Source: Actinomadura litoris
GTDB lineage: Bacteria > Actinomycetota > Actinomycetes > Streptosporangiales > Streptosporangiaceae
Reading direction: 5' to 3'
Assembly: GCF_009733595.1 (NCBI RefSeq)
Contig: NZ_WOFH01000004.1
Span: 186,001-250,000 of the forward strand
Length of the DNA stretch: 64,000 nucleotides
A model generated the notes under the pieces. It saw only the letters and a program-made list of their open reading frames with translations. It ran no database searches and had not been told where the DNA came from. This document shows positions 28,348-35,755 of the stretch, piece by piece. How positions within the stretch are numbered: position 1 is the stretch's first letter; every line of letters begins with the position of its first letter. The translations under genes and the position numbers were made by a program.

Positions 28348-29790
28348 TCAGGCGGCGGGGGGTGGCGGCAGGGCGCGGCACAGCCCGTCGAGCGCCGGTC
28401 GGTAGCGGTGGTCGGGAGGCGTGGCGTATCCGACGACCAGGCCGTCGCGGTGGGGTTGGGGGCTGTCGGGGTGGCGGAACGTCGCGAGGCCGTCGAGCGC
28501 CACGCCCATCCGGGTGGCCGCCCTGACGGTCGAGGCCTCGGTACCGGGTGGAAGACGCAGGACCGCGTGCAGCCCGGCCGCGATCCCGGTCACCGCGATG
28601 TGCGGGGCGCGTTCGGCCAAGGTCACCGCTAGCAGGTTGCGGCGGGCACGATAGCGCTGCCGCATGCGGCGGATGTGCTTGTCGTAGTTCCCGGACGCGA
28701 TGAACTCCGCGAGCGCCAACTGGTCGGTGACACCCGTCCACGCCTCGCGCAACCCCTTGGCCGCGAGCATCGCCTCGACCAGGTGCGGCGGCAGCACCAT
28801 CCAGCCGAGCCGGATCGCCGGGGACAGGCTCTTGCTCACCGAACCGAGGTAGACGACGTGGTCAGGATCGAGCCCCTGAAGGGCGCCGACCGGTTCACGG
28901 TCATAGCGGAACTCGCCGTCGTAGTCGTCCTCCAGCACCACGCCGCCACGGCCGCGCGCCCAGTCGACGGCTGCGGCACGGCGCGTCGGATGCAGCGGGC
29001 CGCCGGTCGGGAACTGGTGAGCGGGCGTGAGGAGGACGCCACCTGCCCCGCGCCGCGACGCGAGACCAGGGTGCGACGCCAGTTCGTCGGTCCGTGCGCC
29101 GCTCTCGTCAAGGCCCATCGGGATCGTGCGCACTCCGGCGTCGGCCAGGATGCCGCGATGGAAGGACAGGCCGTACGGCTCGACGGCCAGCGGCCCGGAC
29201 AGCACACCGCCGAACAGCAGGCGCAGCCCGTGCGCGAACCCGGCGCAGACAACGATCTGGTCCGGTGAGGCGGACACCCCACGCGCCCGCGCGAGGTACT
29301 CGGCCAGCGCCCGGCGCAGTTCGGGACGTCCCTGGGGATCGCCGGGGGCGAACGCGTCATGCGGCGCGGCGGTGATCGCGCGACGGACGGCCGCGGTCCA
29401 CGCGGCACGGGGGAAGGACGTCGCATCGGGTTGGCCCTGCCGCAGATTGTGGGCGACGGCGCCGACCTTGCGGTCGGGCGCCTTCCCGGGCGCGCGTCGG
29501 GGCTTGGCGACGACGCGTGCGGCGACCCGGGTACCGGCACCCTGCCGAGCGGTCAACCAGCCTTCGGCGACCAACTCGGCGTAGGCGTCCGCGACCGTGT
29601 TGCGCGCGACCCCCAGGTCCACCGCCAGCGAACGGTACGGCGGCAGCCGCGTCCCCGGCGCGAGCCGTCCACTGCGCACCGCCTCCCGCAGTGCCGCCGC
29701 CACCGCCGCCCGGCGGGGTCCGGTGGGCGACAGCTCAAGATGCAGGTCGGAGCCCGCTTCACGGGCAGAATTGACCGGAGAGTCCGGCAC
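28348..29790 (-). CDS. MocR-family regulator (GntR HTH fused to PLP aminotransferase domain)
   Basis: A 480-residue fusion. Residues about 20-90 form a GntR winged helix (RRAAVAAALREAVRSGRLAP, then LPPYRSLAVDLGVARNTVAD). The rest is a fold-type I aminotransferase domain, with the PLP lysine in SVSKSLSPAIRLGW. PdxR-type members control vitamin B6 genes, but others control diverse neighbours. The GTG at 29790 follows GGGGGCA. No obvious target lies beside it; the upstream gene is a separate cupin unit. Confidence 0.9.
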   Translation of the reverse strand: MPDSPVNSAREAGSDLHLELSPTGPRRAAVAAALREAVRSGRLAPGTRLPPYRSLAVDLGVARNTVADAYAELVAEGWLTARQGAGTRVAARVVAKPRRAPGKAPDRKVGAVAHNLRQGQPDATSFPRAAWTAAVRRAITAAPHDAFAPGDPQGRPELRRALAEYLARARGVSASPDQIVVCAGFAHGLRLLFGGVLSGPLAVEPYGLSFHRGILADAGVRTIPMGLDESGARTDELASHPGLASRRGAGGVLLTPAHQFPTGGPLHPTRRAAAVDWARGRGGVVLEDDYDGEFRYDREPVGALQGLDPDHVVYLGSVSKSLSPAIRLGWMVLPPHLVEAMLAAKGLREAWTGVTDQLALAEFIASGNYDKHIRRMRQRYRARRNLLAVTLAERAPHIAVTGIAAGLHAVLRLPPGTEASTVRAATRMGVALDGLATFRHPDSPQPHRDGLVVGYATPPDHRYRPALDGLCRALPPPPAA

Positions 29791-29876
29791 TCGACTGCCC
29801 CCTTGGATCGGTCTTTCGGATCCCCAGGGTAGCCGCGTGCCCAACGTCTCACCGCAAGCAGGGCCGGATAGGCGGT

Positions 29877-29913
29877 GGTCCTGGCCTCCAGGCTGGGCAG
29901 GGAGGCCAGGACC
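29877..29913. terminator. Terminator hairpin downstream of the cupin gene
   Basis: GGTCCTGGCCTCC (29877-29889) and GGAGGCCAGGACC (29901-29913) form a perfect 13-bp stem with an 11-base loop. It sits leftward of the cupin stop at 30003, ahead of the MocR start. Confidence 0.75.
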
Positions 29914-30002
29914 AAGAAGGTGGGTCTTCAGCCGCTCTTCGGTCCGATCTGCCGGAACGGCACGCCTCGGTGAGGCTGCTCGCCGTTCGAGCGTGCTCTG
30001 GA

Positions 30003-30398
30003 TCAGGAGTCGAGCGCGTGCCCGGTCGTCGCGTCCACGTGGTCCGGGATGTCGTCGTGGCGATCGCCGACCGTCGAGGTCCCGGAGGGTTCGAACATGA
30101 GGATGGAGGCGCCGGACGGAGCGTAGGGCCTGTGCTCCGTGCCCCGGGGGACGGTGAAGACCGCGCCTTGGGGGAGCAGAACGGTGCGCTCCCCTGAGGG
30201 CTCGCGCAGGGAGATGTGCAGCTCTCCGTCGAGCACGAGGAAGAACTCGTCGGTGTCGTCGTGGACGTGCCAGACGTGCTCGCCTTCGACCTTCGCGATG
30301 CGGACGTCGTAGTCGTTGACCCGCGTGACGATGCGGGGGCTCCACAGGGCGTCGAAGGAGGTCAGCGCCTTGCCGAGAAGGATGGGGTCGTTGCTCAT
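30003..30398 (-). CDS. Cupin-domain protein
   Basis: A 131-residue cupin beginning MSNDPILLGKALTSFDALWS. Motif 1 is HVWHVHDDTDEFFLVLDGEL, with two histidines and a glutamate. Motif 2 is AVFTVPRGTEHRPYA. Small cupins of this kind are common next to AraC-type regulators. It is divergent from the GlxA-type gene, 51 bases away, and is probably its target. Function beyond metal-dependent sugar or aromatic chemistry cannot be told. Confidence 0.87.
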   Translation of the reverse strand: MSNDPILLGKALTSFDALWSPRIVTRVNDYDVRIAKVEGEHVWHVHDDTDEFFLVLDGELHISLREPSGERTVLLPQGAVFTVPRGTEHRPYAPSGASILMFEPSGTSTVGDRHDDIPDHVDATTGHALDS

Positions 30399-30449
30399 AG
30401 GCTCATCCTGGGGTGTGCGGGCGCTCCGCGTGAGTGCTAGGAATTGCAT

Positions 30450-31439
30450 ATGGCGAAAGAATCCTCGCACGCCGTTCGCGCGGGCCTGCACCGGGTCGTC
30501 GTGATCGTCGACGAGAACTCCAACCCGTTCGAACTCGGCTGTGCGACCGAGGTCTTCGGTCTGCCCAGGCCCGAGCTCGGCCGTGACCTCTACGACTTCA
30601 GGCTCTGCGCCGCCGAGCCGAGCACCGTGATGCGGGACGGGTTCTTCACTCTCACGGGGGTCGCCGAGCTGGAGGAGGCCGACGAGGCGGACACCCTGAT
30701 CGTCCCCAACCGGCCCGACGTGGAGGTTCCCCGCCGTCCGGTCGTGCTCGACGCCATCCGGCGGGCGCACGCGCGCGGGGCACGCCTGATCGGCTTCTGC
30801 AGCGGCGCCTTCACCATGGCCGAAGCCGGGGTGCTCGACGGACGCCGCGCCACCGCGCACTGGCAGTGGGCGGACTCCTTCCGCACCCGTTTCCCTTCCG
30901 TGCGGCTGGAGCCGGATGTGCTGTTCGTGGACGACGGTGACATCCTCACCGCCGCCGGAAGCGCGGCCGCACTCGACCTCGGGCTGCACGTGGTCCGCCG
31001 CGACTACGGCGCGGAGATCGCCAACGCCGTGAGCCGGCGACTGGTGTTCGCGGCGCATCGCGACGGCGGGCAGCGGCAGTTCGTGGAGCGTCCCATGCCC
31101 AACCTGCCGGACGAGTCGCTGGCACCCGTCCTGGACTGGGCCAACGAACGGCTGGACTCGCCGCTCACGGTCGCCGCCCTGGCGGCGCGTGCGGCGGTCA
31201 GCCCGGCGACGCTGCATCGCCGCTTCCAGGCGCAACTGGGCACGACCCCGCTGAGATGGCTCACCGGCGAACGCCTCGCTCTGGCATGCCGCCTGATCGA
31301 GCGGGGCGAGACCCGCTTCGAGGTCGTCGCGCGGCGCAGCGGGCTCGGCACCGCCGCCAATCTGCGTGCGCTGATGCGTCGCGAGACCGGCGTCACCCCC
31401 TCGGCGTACCAGCGCAGGTTCGGCCCCGAGGCGAAATAG
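30450..31439 (+). CDS. GlxA-family transcriptional regulator (DJ-1/PfpI domain plus AraC HTH)
   Basis: A 329-residue protein. Residues about 10-180 are a DJ-1/PfpI-like domain (VVVIVDENSNPFELGCATEV, with the nucleophile-elbow cysteine in IGFCSGAFTMAEAG). The C-terminal about 95 residues are an AraC double HTH (LAARAAVSPATLHRRFQAQL and VARRSGLGTAANLRALMRRE). The ATG at 30450 follows AGGAA. It is divergent from a small cupin gene and probably regulates it. Confidence 0.92.
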   Translation: MAKESSHAVRAGLHRVVVIVDENSNPFELGCATEVFGLPRPELGRDLYDFRLCAAEPSTVMRDGFFTLTGVAELEEADEADTLIVPNRPDVEVPRRPVVLDAIRRAHARGARLIGFCSGAFTMAEAGVLDGRRATAHWQWADSFRTRFPSVRLEPDVLFVDDGDILTAAGSAAALDLGLHVVRRDYGAEIANAVSRRLVFAAHRDGGQRQFVERPMPNLPDESLAPVLDWANERLDSPLTVAALAARAAVSPATLHRRFQAQLGTTPLRWLTGERLALACRLIERGETRFEVVARRSGLGTAANLRALMRRETGVTPSAYQRRFGPEAK

Positions 31440-31465
31440 CGCCTGCCCCTGAGCGGCGGAGCGGT

Positions 31466-31508
31466 GCCGGGCGCTGCGAGTCCGCGTGGGCTCCGCGGGG
31501 CGCCCGGC
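31466..31508. terminator. Possible bidirectional terminator
   Basis: GCCGGGCGC (31466-31474) and GCGCCCGGC (31500-31508) pair around a long, partly structured loop. It lies between the convergent GlxA-type and oxygenase genes. Confidence 0.5.
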
Positions 31509-31540
31509 ATTCGCGGCCCCCGGCCCGGCGGAACCGTTGG

Positions 31541-32542
31541 CTACTGGGCGGGGGCGAACAGTTTCTGTGTCTTCATGGCCATCCATTCCCCGGCGATGAC
31601 GGACTGGGGCGGTTGCTGGTTGGCGACGGGGGAGAGGGGCGGTAGCGGATCGATCTCCGCATCGTGGTTGGGCTGGAAGAAGAACGGGATGGACAGGCGT
31701 GAGGAGGTGTCCGCCCGCTCGGGGTTGACCACCCGGTGCATGGTCGAGACCCACCGGCCGCCGGTCCACAGGGCCATGAGGTCACCGATGTTGATCACGA
31801 AGCTGTCTGGGATGGCGCGGACGTCGCGCCAGGTGTCCTCGCCTTGAAGGACCTGCAATCCTCCCTTGTCGTCCTGCTGGTAGAGGACGGTGAGCCCGCC
31901 GAAGTCGGTGTGCGCGCCTCTGCGGAGCTGGTTGGGCAGCGGCTCGTCCACCTGGGGGTAGTAGAAGTTGGCGACCAGCGATGAGACGTGCCGGTCGAAC
32001 CTGTCGTCGAAGTGGTCTTCGGCGAGCCCGAGGGCGCGGGCGCACAGATGCAGCAGGTCGGCCGCCAGCACGTGGATCGCGGCCATGTATTCCTGCCAGG
32101 TGTCCTTGAAGTCGGCCGGGGTCCGCGGCCACAGGTTGGCCAGTTTCCAGGTCGCCCAGTAGTCGCCGAGCGCCTCGCGCTCCCGGTCGCCCAGCTCTCC
32201 CGTGACGTGCGCGCCGAAGGACTCGCACAGGTCGGGCGGCGTCCTGCGGTCGAGGCTCTGGGCGGTGGTGCCGCCGGACCGGCGGAAGCCGGAGAATCCC
32301 GGTCGGCTCGCGAACCGGTCCTTCTCTGCGTCCGGCTGTGTGAAGAACGTGGTGGTCGCCGTGTGCATGCGCTCGATGAGCGCAGATGGGATCCCGTGGC
32401 CGACGATGACGAAGAAGCCCGACGTCCGGCAGGCCCTGCCGATCGCCTCGGCGAGTGCGGCACGGCCGGATTCGTCGTGCCGGGCGGCGATATCGATGAC
32501 CGGAACATATCCGTCGACCATGGTGACCGAATTCGGGCTCAT
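31541..32542 (-). CDS. 2-oxoglutarate/Fe(II)-dependent oxygenase (isopenicillin N synthase-like)
   Basis: A 333-residue DIOX_N plus 2OG-FeII_Oxy protein. Iron ligands are His211 and Asp213 (in GAHTDFGGL) and His269 (in STMHRVVNP). The R-x-S co-substrate motif is SRLS (282-284). The N-terminal VPVIDIAARHDESGR and FFVIVGHGIP are typical. GGAGGAACC precedes the ATG, which shares four bases with the stop of the upstream 67-residue gene (ATGA). Last gene of the sulfotransferase-small protein-oxygenase unit; the substrate is unknown. Confidence 0.92.
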   Translation of the reverse strand: MSPNSVTMVDGYVPVIDIAARHDESGRAALAEAIGRACRTSGFFVIVGHGIPSALIERMHTATTTFFTQPDAEKDRFASRPGFSGFRRSGGTTAQSLDRRTPPDLCESFGAHVTGELGDREREALGDYWATWKLANLWPRTPADFKDTWQEYMAAIHVLAADLLHLCARALGLAEDHFDDRFDRHVSSLVANFYYPQVDEPLPNQLRRGAHTDFGGLTVLYQQDDKGGLQVLQGEDTWRDVRAIPDSFVINIGDLMALWTGGRWVSTMHRVVNPERADTSSRLSIPFFFQPNHDAEIDPLPPLSPVANQQPPQSVIAGEWMAMKTQKLFAPAQ

Positions 32543-32742
32543 GGGTTCCTCCATTGTGCTGTTTTCGCCGACTGGCCGGGCGGGGTGGAATGGACTGGCT
32601 TGGGGGATTCCTCAAACCGGGCTTGGTCGAGGCTGTCTCCGAGAGCCATGACTTCCACTGTTCCGTTGAACCGGTCCCGGAGGCTTTCGCCGTCCGCGAT
32701 CTCGGCGACCAGCCCGAACCAGCCGGCAACCCTCAAGCACAT
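32539..32742 (-). CDS. Small protein of unknown function (67 aa), coupled to the oxygenase gene
   Basis: A 67-residue frame whose TGA overlaps the oxygenase ATG (ATGA), the classic translational-coupling arrangement. It begins MCLRVAGWFGLVAEIADGES with GAGGG upstream. The N-terminal 40 residues look like a folded segment; the tail (SPKPVHSTPPGQSAKTAQW) is polar and proline-rich. No family is recognised and the frame is short, so a chance ORF cannot be ruled out. It could be an accessory protein, a carrier or a peptide substrate for its neighbours. Confidence 0.5.
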   Translation of the reverse strand: MCLRVAGWFGLVAEIADGESLRDRFNGTVEVMALGDSLDQARFEESPKPVHSTPPGQSAKTAQWRNP

Positions 32743-32798
32743 GGAGAAGCCCTCGGTGGGGTTGATCGAGACCCCGTGAGGGTGCGCCGGTTCGGTCG

Positions 32799-33758
32799 CT
32801 ACCGGTATCCCATGGCTGCGATGACATCCCCGAGTGCTCGTTCGATCAGGGCGCGGGTGCCGCTGTCGAACCGGTCGTCGCGGTGGTGGAGGTTGCGCTT
32901 GCGGAACGTCGACGCGGTCGCGAAGTCGTCAACGCCGACGCTCTCGAAGAGGGCCTTTCGCTGCTCCGGCCAGGCCGCGGCGAGGTCCTCCGCCTTGATC
33001 TCAACGTAGCGCCTGGTATCGAGGTCGGCGTTCGCCTTCCAGGCGAGCCATCGGTCATAGATCGGCTTCAGCCAGGCGAGCACGCCGTCGACCGTGGACG
33101 GCGCCCATGGCTGGTCGATGTGCGACGCGACCACCGCTACCGGGTGGCGCTTGATGTGGACGATGGTCGCCTCGGAGTAGAGCTCCCAGAGGAAGTCCAT
33201 GCACAGAAGATTGAACGGTGTCTTCTCGCACCAGATCGGCTTTCCCGCATCTTCTGCCGCACCGCCGAACATCGTGTCGACGGCCCGACGAAGGACGGCG
33301 AGCAGTTCACTCCGATCACTGAAGTACCTCGGGACCGCGCGTCGGCGGCTCTGAGGCTCGAACGGCCCGGGGGGCAAGTCGGTGTGGCCGAACCCCGCGC
33401 CCGGCACGGGCTCGTCGAACGTGGTCGCGACGAGTTCCGGCCACAGCCGTCCCACCGCGCCCCAGTAGTGCCGCTCGCCGATGGCCTGCGGAACGTTGTG
33501 ACCACGGTCGATGTCGATGTCGAGAACGAGTCGCCGGGTCAGGAGATCGCTGAGCCTGCGGAGGGCGTCGTCCCCGACGTAAGGGTCGTATCGGATCGTG
33601 AGCGCGTCCGCCAGGTCCCTGAAGCCGCCCGGGTCGACCAGGAACCTGGTCTCGATCGGGATTCTGTGTACCCGGGGGTGTTCGCCGAGGATGTTCGCGA
33701 GCTGCGATGTTCCCGACCGTCCGGTACCGGCTACGAAGACAGGCGAGGGAGCGACCAC
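32799..33758 (-). CDS. Sulfotransferase family protein
   Basis: A 319-residue P-loop enzyme. The 5'-phosphosulfate-binding loop is GTGRSGTSQL (residues 11-20), and the 3'-phosphate region is WELYSEATIVHIKRHPVAVV. IWCEKTPFNL is a common family motif. It should move the sulfo group from PAPS to a hydroxyl or amine. Start GTG at 33758 with no clear ribosome site. It is the first gene of a leftward three-gene unit with the 67-residue protein and the 2OG oxygenase. Confidence 0.87.
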   Translation of the reverse strand: MVAPSPVFVAGTGRSGTSQLANILGEHPRVHRIPIETRFLVDPGGFRDLADALTIRYDPYVGDDALRRLSDLLTRRLVLDIDIDRGHNVPQAIGERHYWGAVGRLWPELVATTFDEPVPGAGFGHTDLPPGPFEPQSRRRAVPRYFSDRSELLAVLRRAVDTMFGGAAEDAGKPIWCEKTPFNLLCMDFLWELYSEATIVHIKRHPVAVVASHIDQPWAPSTVDGVLAWLKPIYDRWLAWKANADLDTRRYVEIKAEDLAAAWPEQRKALFESVGVDDFATASTFRKRNLHHRDDRFDSGTRALIERALGDVIAAMGYR

Positions 33759-33874
33759 GTGGAAGTACTCAACTCGCTACGCTCCGAAGCGTCAATCGAA
33801 TTAGGGGTGTCCAAGCTCCAGCCGTCCCCGTTCGCGATTGGAACCGGCACCGACCGGGCGGCGGCCGGTGAGCG

Positions 33875-34564
33875 TCAGGTCTCGTCGGAGGTGTGCTCGG
33901 AGGCCTGGGCCAGCCCCGTCTGGTAGGCGATGACGACGAGCTGCGCCCGGTCGCGGGCGTCCAGTTTCGTCATGGCCCGTTGGACGTGGGCGCGGACGGT
34001 GAAGGGGCTGAGGAACATCCGGTCGGCGATCTCCTGGTTGGACAGGCCGGTCGCGACCAGGGCCACCATCTCGCGTTCGCGCGGGGTGAGGACGGCGAGC
34101 TGCTCGGGAACGCGCGTCGGGGGCCCGTCCGGTGCGGTGGCCAGAAAACGGGCGACCAGGGACCGGGTCGCGGCGGGGGAGAGCAGGGTCTCGCCGTCGG
34201 CGATCGTGCGCACGGCGTGCAGCAGGTCCTCGGCCCCCATGCCCTTGCCGATGAAGCCCCCGGCCCCCGCGCGCAGCGCCTGGGCGACGTACTCGTCGGT
34301 CTCGTAGGTGGTCAGGATCAGGATGCGGCTGGCGCGCAGGTCCGGGTCCGCGCAGATCTCGGCGGTGGCGGTGAGGCCGTCCACCTCGGGCATGCGGATG
34401 TCCATGACCACCACGTCCGGACGCAGCTCCCGCGTGAGCCTCACCGCCTCCGCGCCGTCGGCGGCCTCGCCGACCACCGTGATGTCGTCGGCGCTGTCGA
34501 GGAGCAGGCGGAAGGCGCCGCGCAGCAGGGCCTGATCGTCGGCGAGCAGCACCCGGAGCGTCAC
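33875..34564 (-). CDS. NarL/FixJ-family response regulator
   Basis: A 229-residue regulator: receiver domain with acidic pair DD (9-10), phospho-acceptor Asp55 (VVVMDIRMPEVDG), and a LuxR-type HTH at about 160-220 (LTPREREMVALVATGLSNQE, then FLSPFTVRAHVQRAMTKL). The GTG start overlaps the TGA of the kinase gene (GTGA). It is the last gene of the MMPL-kinase-regulator operon and probably controls expression of the transporter. Confidence 0.95.
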   Translation of the reverse strand: MTLRVLLADDQALLRGAFRLLLDSADDITVVGEAADGAEAVRLTRELRPDVVVMDIRMPEVDGLTATAEICADPDLRASRILILTTYETDEYVAQALRAGAGGFIGKGMGAEDLLHAVRTIADGETLLSPAATRSLVARFLATAPDGPPTRVPEQLAVLTPREREMVALVATGLSNQEIADRMFLSPFTVRAHVQRAMTKLDARDRAQLVVIAYQTGLAQASEHTSDET

Positions 34565-35748
34565 GACGCGTCCTCCGCGGCCGTGTCCCTGGCGGGCGGG
34601 AGGGGCAGTTCGGTGGAGACGAGGAAGCCGCCCTCCGGGCGGCTGCCCGCGGAGAGGTGCCCGCCGACCGCGGTGGCGCGTTCGCGCAACCCGATCAGCC
34701 CGTAGCCGGGCGGCTGGTCCGCCGCGGGCGCGTCCCCTCCGTCGTCGGCGACGGTGATGGTGACGCGGTCGCGGTTCCAGGCGAGGCGCACCCGGGCGGT
34801 CCCGGTGCCGGCGTGTTTGGCCACGTTGGTCAGGGCCTCCTGGACGATGCGGTAGGCGGTGAGGTCCACTCCCGGTGGCAGCGGCCTGGCGGTGCCCTCA
34901 TGCTCCACCGTCACCTCAAGGCCCGCGCGGCGGAAGGATTCGAGGAGCGTGGGAAGCCGGGACAGGCCGGGCGCCGGTTCGGAGGGCGCCACCGCGTCCC
35001 CGGACTGGCGCAGCAGGCCGACCGTGGCCCGCAGGTCGTCGAGCGCGTCGCGGGTGGTCGCGACGAGTTCCCGCAGGCTCTTGCGCGTCTGCTCCGGACG
35101 GGCGTCGAACAGGTGGGAGGCGACCGTCGCCTGGGCGTTGGCCAGGGTGATCTGGTGGGCGACCAGGTCGTGCAGCTCCCGGGCGATGCGCACCCGCTCC
35201 TCGGCCACCCTCCGGCGCGCCTCGCTGTCGCGGCTCTCCTCGGCGCGCCTGGCCCGCTCCTCCATGGCCGCCAGGTAGGCCCGGCGGTTCCGCGTCGAGT
35301 GGCCGAGGACCGCCGCGATCAGCGGGGACGCCGCCACCAGCCCCATCCGGCTCGCGTCCTTCCAGGAGAGATCCCCGAAAAGGGGGGTGGAGGCGACCAG
35401 CAGCGCGGCGGAGGCCAGCGTCACCGCGCTCGCCGCGCGCCCGTCGAGGCGCACGGCGAGCGAGTAGGCGGCGACGACGGCGGGGACCACGATGAGCGGG
35501 GTCAGCAGGAGGCCCAGGGGCTGCACCAGCACGCCGCACACGGTCGTGCCCGCCACGGCCGCCAGCGGGGCCCGGTGCCGCACGGGCAGGACGGCGCAGG
35601 ACACCACGGCGATCACGTAGGCCGCGACCGGCGGCGGTCCCAGCGTGTCGTCGATCTGGAGCACGCCCCCGAGCAGGCAGAACGCGAACGCCACCGCCGT
35701 GACCGCCCCCGCGCGCCACCGCGTCCCGCGCACGGCCCCGTCCGCCAT
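34561..35748 (-). CDS. DesK-type sensor histidine kinase
   Basis: A kinase of 395 residues (402 if the upstream ATG at 35769 is used). Four to five N-terminal membrane segments are followed by a HisKA_3 dimerisation helix with the phosphorylatable His in RIARELHDLVAHQI (residue 193, or 200 from the upstream start), then an HATPase domain (VAKHAGTGTARVRLAW, VADDGGDAPA, GYGLIGLRER). It phosphorylates the adjacent NarL-type regulator. Membrane stress is a plausible input for such kinases next to an MMPL transporter. The upstream start would overlap the MMPL stop by 14 bases. Confidence 0.94.
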   Translation of the reverse strand: MADGAVRGTRWRAGAVTAVAFAFCLLGGVLQIDDTLGPPPVAAYVIAVVSCAVLPVRHRAPLAAVAGTTVCGVLVQPLGLLLTPLIVVPAVVAAYSLAVRLDGRAASAVTLASAALLVASTPLFGDLSWKDASRMGLVAASPLIAAVLGHSTRNRRAYLAAMEERARRAEESRDSEARRRVAEERVRIARELHDLVAHQITLANAQATVASHLFDARPEQTRKSLRELVATTRDALDDLRATVGLLRQSGDAVAPSEPAPGLSRLPTLLESFRRAGLEVTVEHEGTARPLPPGVDLTAYRIVQEALTNVAKHAGTGTARVRLAWNRDRVTITVADDGGDAPAADQPPGYGLIGLRERATAVGGHLSAGSRPEGGFLVSTELPLPPARDTAAEDAS

Positions 35749-35755
35749 GTCCGGC

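Noticed and set aside
30003..31769. Single 588-codon protein including the cupin
   Set aside because: Only the part after the ATG at 30398 has cupin motifs; the rest is the antisense of the GlxA-type gene.
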